From assembly GCF_028621955.1 (NCBI RefSeq), contig NZ_CP117516.1:2068001-2132000 (forward strand): DNA of 64,000 nucleotides, read 5' to 3'. How positions within the stretch are numbered: position 1 is the first letter of the stretch; every line of letters starts with the position of its first letter. Positions 60,678 through 64,000 of the stretch are shown piece after piece. Position numbers and translations under genes: made by a program. The notes under the pieces were generated by a model, which was not told where the DNA came from, did not search any database, and was given only the letters and a program-made list of their open reading frames with translations. This DNA comes from Erythrobacter sp. BLCC-B19. GTDB taxonomy: Bacteria > Pseudomonadota > Alphaproteobacteria > Sphingomonadales > Sphingomonadaceae.

Positions 60678-61475
60678 TCAGATTTCTGTGGTTGTGTCCG
60701 GCTTCTCGCTGGTGTTCTGGCCGCGCCCCGCGATGCGGGCGAGAGCGCCCACATCCTTGAGCGCGATGTTCGACCGGCCTTCGGTTGCGACCAGTCCTGC
60801 CTCGCGCAGTTCGGTCAGCTGGCGGCTGACGGTCTCGATCGTCAGGCCGAGCGAATCGCCGATGTCTCGGCGGCTCATGGGCAGGGCGAAGGTGCAGGGG
60901 CCGGAGGTGCAATCGGCCAGCCGCTCCGCCATGGCGACGAGGAAATCGGCGATCCGCGCGGCGGCGGATTTGTGCCCCATCTGCATCATCCGGGTGCGGC
61001 TGCGGTGCAGCGCCTGAAGGCTGCGGGCCAGCACTGATCGCAGCACAGCCGGGTCAGCCTGAGCGACATCGAGAAAGCGGTCGGCGGGGAAGATCGCCAG
61101 TGTGGTATCGCTCAGCGCCACCAGCCGCAGATCGCCCGAGGCGCTCCCGGCGCTCTGGCGCAACACCGAGACGAGATCGCCTGCGAAGTGGAACGCCAGC
61201 ACCTGTCCGCCAGGCACACTATCCGCCGTGCCTTGCGGTGGCGGGGCGACCAGCTTGACTGCGCCGGTGGCAATCCACACCAGCCGGTCGTCCTCGGCAT
61301 CGGGCGCGAGCTGCGCGCCCTTGGCCAGCCGCGCCAGAACGCCCAGCGCCCACAATTGGTCGGCAATGGGGGCATTGCTCATGCCCTCTGGCAGCGCGGC
61401 ACGAAATGCAGCGCTTGCCGGATCGCGGGCATCGGTAGGCCCGAGACCGGGCGGAGGTGGGCTGAGTGTCGCCAT
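60678..61475 (-). CDS. Crp/Fnr-family regulator (FixK/FnrL-like) without N-terminal Fe-S cysteines
   Basis: The 265-residue protein has a weak cNMP-fold domain, a dimer helix (LRSVLARSLQALHRSRTRMMQ) and a helix-turn-helix, IGDSLGLTIETVSRQL, with E-x2-S-R as in FNR, which reads TTGAT-n4-ATCAA. Unlike FNR or FnrL it has no Cys in the N-terminal domain; the only cysteines are in DCTSGPC before the HTH. Direct O2 sensing through a 4Fe-4S cluster is therefore unlikely. The start at 61475 is chosen because the longer frame runs through a perfect FNR box. It controls cco and probably ompW. Confidence 0.87.
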   Translation of the reverse strand: MATLSPPPPGLGPTDARDPASAAFRAALPEGMSNAPIADQLWALGVLARLAKGAQLAPDAEDDRLVWIATGAVKLVAPPPQGTADSVPGGQVLAFHFAGDLVSVLRQSAGSASGDLRLVALSDTTLAIFPADRFLDVAQADPAVLRSVLARSLQALHRSRTRMMQMGHKSAAARIADFLVAMAERLADCTSGPCTFALPMSRRDIGDSLGLTIETVSRQLTELREAGLVATEGRSNIALKDVGALARIAGRGQNTSEKPDTTTEI

Positions 61476-61512
61476 GATGGTGCGGCAATGGGGCAGCCTG
61501 CGCAAAAGGTCT

Positions 61513-61526
61513 TTGATCCGAATCAA
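61513..61526. promoter_or_regulatory. Perfect FNR box between the regulator and ompW
   Basis: TTGATCCGAATCAA is a perfect TTGAT-n4-ATCAA palindrome. It is 38-51 nt upstream of the regulator ATG and 97-110 nt upstream of ompW. It could activate ompW and feed back on the regulator. Confidence 0.88.
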
Positions 61527-61622
61527 TGAGTGCAAGGTGCGAGCGCGGCTATCCGGCGCTCACAGGCAGCAACCATCCTGGGCCGCGGAGGGCGGCCACT
61601 GCTGCTGATGAGGACTAAGGAA

Positions 61623-62303
61623 ATGAAGCGACTTCTGATGCTTGGCGGCGCAGCCATGGTGCTGGCCGGGGCGCCCGCGATGGCCGAAGATGCCAAGCCG
61701 GGTGCCGGCGATATCCAGATCAAGGTGCTCGGGACGGCGGTGCTGCCCGATGGCAAGATCACGGACATCAACGTCAATCTGCCCGGTCTGCCGGCCACCT
61801 TGCAGACCAAGGCAAACGACAATGTCACGCCGACGCTGGCGATCGAATACTTTGTGAGCGATGCTGTCTCGATCGAGACGATTGCCGGGATCACCCAGCA
61901 CGATGTCGATACCACCGCAGGCCTGCCTGCCGGGGCCGAGCTGGTCAGCAATGCCAAGCTGATCCCGGCAACCGTGACGGTGAAGTATCACTTCGACCTT
62001 GGCGGGGTGAAACCCTATGTCGGGGCCGGGCCGTCGTACTTCCTGTGGGTCGGCGACAAGCCGGGCGCGGCGACCTTGCCGCTGGGCGTGACCGAGACCA
62101 ACCTGTCGAACGAATTCGGCGTGGCCTTGCAAGCGGGCTTCGATGTGCCGCTGAACGACAAGGGGCTGGGTCTGAGCGTGGATGTGAAGCGCTATTTCAT
62201 CGACACCACCGCGCGCTGGTATGTCGGCAACACGCTGGCGATCGAGACCGAGCACAAGCTTGATCCCTGGGTGATCAGCGCCGGGGTCGCCTACCGCTTC
62301 TGA
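61623..62303 (+). CDS. ompW: OmpW-family outer-membrane protein
   Basis: The 226-residue precursor has a signal peptide (LLMLGGAAMVLAGAPAMAED). VLPDGKITDINVNLPGL, TPTLAIEYFVSDAVSIETIAGITQHDV and VKYHFDLGGVKPYVGAGPSYF match the OmpW eight-strand barrel, and the C-terminus AYRF is typical. The start at 61623 has AGGA 9 nt upstream. It probably forms a small hydrophobic channel. In E. coli ompW is controlled by FNR, in agreement with the box upstream. Confidence 0.92.
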   Translation: MKRLLMLGGAAMVLAGAPAMAEDAKPGAGDIQIKVLGTAVLPDGKITDINVNLPGLPATLQTKANDNVTPTLAIEYFVSDAVSIETIAGITQHDVDTTAGLPAGAELVSNAKLIPATVTVKYHFDLGGVKPYVGAGPSYFLWVGDKPGAATLPLGVTETNLSNEFGVALQAGFDVPLNDKGLGLSVDVKRYFIDTTARWYVGNTLAIETEHKLDPWVISAGVAYRF

Positions 62304-62330
62304 CCACGCTGGCCGCTTGGCCAAAATGCA

Positions 62331-62364
62331 CGATCCCGCTGGCCGGATGCGGCTGGCGGGATCG
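62331..62364 (+). terminator. ompW terminator hairpin
   Basis: CGATCCCGC pairs with GCGGGATCG (9 bp); after a TG/TG internal mismatch GCC pairs with GGC. It lies 28 nt after the ompW stop and is followed by CTTGTTTCT. Confidence 0.6.
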
Positions 62365-62422
62365 CTTGTTTCTGGCGGGATCTTGTCGATCCAAAGCGGG
62401 GTTTGCGCGCGGCTTGACACCG

Positions 62423-62464
62423 GAACGGCCGTGCTTCTGCTGCGCAGCAGAGGCACGGCCGTTC
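62423..62464. terminator. 42-nt palindrome between ompW and the porin
   Basis: The two 21-nt halves are self-complementary with a single G-U pair (GAACGGCCGTGC ... GCACGGCCGTTC). It lies 20 nt after the porin stop on the minus strand and serves as a likely terminator for it, perhaps in both directions. Confidence 0.7.
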
Positions 62465-62483
62465 TGGCATGAGGGGCGAGGTT

Positions 62484-63923
62484 TCAGAAATTGTACTGGG
62501 TCGAAAACTGCACTCGCTGCAGATTGCCGCTGCGCCCGTCTTCCAGCGTGCGGGTGGCATACATCACCTCGATCCCGACATTAAGCGGGCCGACCGGGTT
62601 CCAGATCAGATTGGCAAAGGCGTTCCAGCTTTCGTCGGTGACCTGATTGGTGGTGAGCCTGATGGGATTGTCGGCCTTGAAATATGAACCGGCGATGTTC
62701 GACCGCAGCCGGTCGCCCCAGACGTGGCGATAGGCGGCAAAGCCCGACCAAGTGAAGATCGGATCGAGCGTCCCGTCCAGCTTGATCGCCGCATCATTGA
62801 CGATGTTGAGCCCGATATAGCGCCCGAGCCCGTCGCCCGCGGTGGCCATGAACCTCAGGTCGTCCGTCTCGCCGACCTTGAGCTTGCCCGACAGGCTTAG
62901 CCCGTACCCCCAGGCGGCATCATCCACGCCCATCAGATCGTCGGTCGAGACGTGCAATTGCCGCACGATCCCGGCGGCGGTGAAGCTGCCCCAGTCGCCG
63001 CTCCAGTTATACCGCCCGATGATGTCGGGCACCTGATCGTCGCCGGGAGTCACCATCCCACCAGTCTGGGTGGTGACCACGGTTTCGGGCTGCTCCAGCG
63101 CGATCTGCAAACCGCCCTTGGTATAGCGGATCAGCGGCTGGCGATCGAACACCGTGCCCGGCGTGACCCCGATGAAATCGAGGCTGTCGGGCAGCGCGCC
63201 GACGTTCTGGAAGGTCGACCAGCCCTGCCCGAAGGTCCAGTTGTCGTAATTGATCAGCGCGTGGCGGATGCGCGGGGAGAAGCTGTTCGTCACCCGCTCA
63301 TTCCCGCCATCGGTGACGTTGAAATCGAGCTCGATCAGGCTGGAAAGCTTGTGATCGGTGCCGACATCGGTTTCGGTCTTGAACAGGAAGCGGGTCTGGC
63401 GCGCGGAGAAATCGGTGTCGAACCCGCTCGCCCGGCCGCCCACCGGGATCGAGGACGGGAACAGGAAATCGCGCAGGATCGAATTGCCCGCGATCTGGCC
63501 GCCGCTGGTGCGCTGGCTCGTCGCATCGAGTTTGACATAGCCGCCATAGGTGACGCGGGTCTTGCCCACCTTAAAGCCTTCGCCTTGCGGAATTGCGAAG
63601 TCGATCAGCTTGTCCGACATCTCCGCCTGCCTGGCTGTGAGAGTGCGGGTGGCCTCCTCGGTCGCTTCGACCTCGGCGCGCATCGCTTGTTGTTCGGCGC
63701 GGATCGCCCCGGTCTCTGCGCGCACTTCCTGCAACGCCTGCGCCTGCTGGGCCTGTGTTCCGGCCCCGGCGTCGATCCGGGCGATCAGCCCTTCGACCAG
63801 CGCTTCGAGCCGGTCGAGTCGCTCCTCGACGCTTGCCTCCCCTGCCAGCGCCGGCGTGGCCGACAGAGCGGTGGCGGCCAGCAAGGCCGCCCGCAGCCCT
63901 CGGCGTGCGGACACGTTAAACAT
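62484..63923 (-). CDS. DcaP-like outer-membrane porin
   Basis: The 479-residue precursor has a signal peptide ending ATPALAG, then a coiled coil (~30-105; VEERLDRLEALVEGLIARID and repeats of Glu/Ala/Gln). GKTRVTYGGYVKLDATSQRTS begins the beta-barrel, which includes RQTRFLFKTETDV and RIRHALINYDNWTFGQGWSTF and ends in QYNF. This is the DcaP-like porin pattern, trimeric channels for small, often anionic, compounds. GGGAGGG precedes the ATG. It converges on ompW. Confidence 0.88.
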   Translation of the reverse strand: MFNVSARRGLRAALLAATALSATPALAGEASVEERLDRLEALVEGLIARIDAGAGTQAQQAQALQEVRAETGAIRAEQQAMRAEVEATEEATRTLTARQAEMSDKLIDFAIPQGEGFKVGKTRVTYGGYVKLDATSQRTSGGQIAGNSILRDFLFPSSIPVGGRASGFDTDFSARQTRFLFKTETDVGTDHKLSSLIELDFNVTDGGNERVTNSFSPRIRHALINYDNWTFGQGWSTFQNVGALPDSLDFIGVTPGTVFDRQPLIRYTKGGLQIALEQPETVVTTQTGGMVTPGDDQVPDIIGRYNWSGDWGSFTAAGIVRQLHVSTDDLMGVDDAAWGYGLSLSGKLKVGETDDLRFMATAGDGLGRYIGLNIVNDAAIKLDGTLDPIFTWSGFAAYRHVWGDRLRSNIAGSYFKADNPIRLTTNQVTDESWNAFANLIWNPVGPLNVGIEVMYATRTLEDGRSGNLQRVQFSTQYNF

Positions 63924-64000
63924 CAGACCCTCCCATCCTTGTGTTTATGAAGGCGAGAATGGCCCGATCCATGATCCGCGCCCAGCTAGCCGATGGTCGT

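Overview
The window is GC-rich, densely coded DNA from an alphaproteobacterium, most likely Sphingomonadales (Erythrobacter/Porphyrobacter-like). Pointers are the Entner-Doudoroff operon with a FucP-type sugar transporter, a cbb3 oxidase operon with an FNR/FixK-type regulator, an S46 peptidase, a DUF1826 protein, an Aur1-like PAP2 protein and a DcaP-like porin. The genus is inferred from gene content, not from a marker gene. No rRNA, tRNA, CRISPR array, phage or IS element was seen.

Layout. 1-13.1 kb is central sugar metabolism: the 5' end of a DEAD-box helicase, two LacI regulators, an esterase, zwf-edd-eda, a sugar transporter and glk-ppc. 13.2-17.1 kb holds an S46 dipeptidyl peptidase and a DUF1826 protein that diverges from an unusual lipoprotein across a possible Zur site. 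17.4-31.6 kb is one co-directional cluster: TpsB outer-membrane transporter, a 2143-residue TpsA-like Gly-rich exoprotein with a poly-proline tract, an exported TPR-CHAT protease-like protein, a CHASE2 adenylate cyclase and a small exported protein. 31.8-41.1 kb is a tightly coupled operon with a pentaheme cytochrome, an HbpS/GlcG-like lipoprotein, an outer-membrane beta-barrel and a decaheme cytochrome with an LVIVD-type propeller. Facing it (47.4-41.2 kb, minus strand) is a second redox operon: an FAD oxidoreductase carrying two cyclic-nucleotide-binding domains and four 4Fe-4S sites, a membrane cytochrome b-like protein, an FHA-TM-decaheme cytochrome and a CpdA-like cAMP phosphodiesterase. 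A CcmI-like TPR protein diverges from it. 48.4-52.4 kb has a PAP2 protein, gdhA and hemN. 52.5-61.5 kb is the cbb3 oxidase operon ccoNOQP-GHIS and its FixK/FNR-like regulator, followed by ompW and a porin.

How the genes may work together (inference). The 17-48 kb block reads as one system. The two redox operons together offer a path from a cytoplasmic flavin/Fe-S enzyme through a membrane cytochrome b and a membrane-anchored decaheme to outer-membrane and extracellular multiheme proteins. The same block encodes a cAMP synthase (CHASE2 cyclase), two cAMP-type binding domains on the flavoenzyme and a cAMP phosphodiesterase. It also encodes a two-partner-secretion exoprotein and a putative exported CHAT protease. 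This combination is the strongest candidate for an undescribed system. The cbb3 region is a standard microaerobic module controlled by FNR-type boxes that are visible in the sequence.
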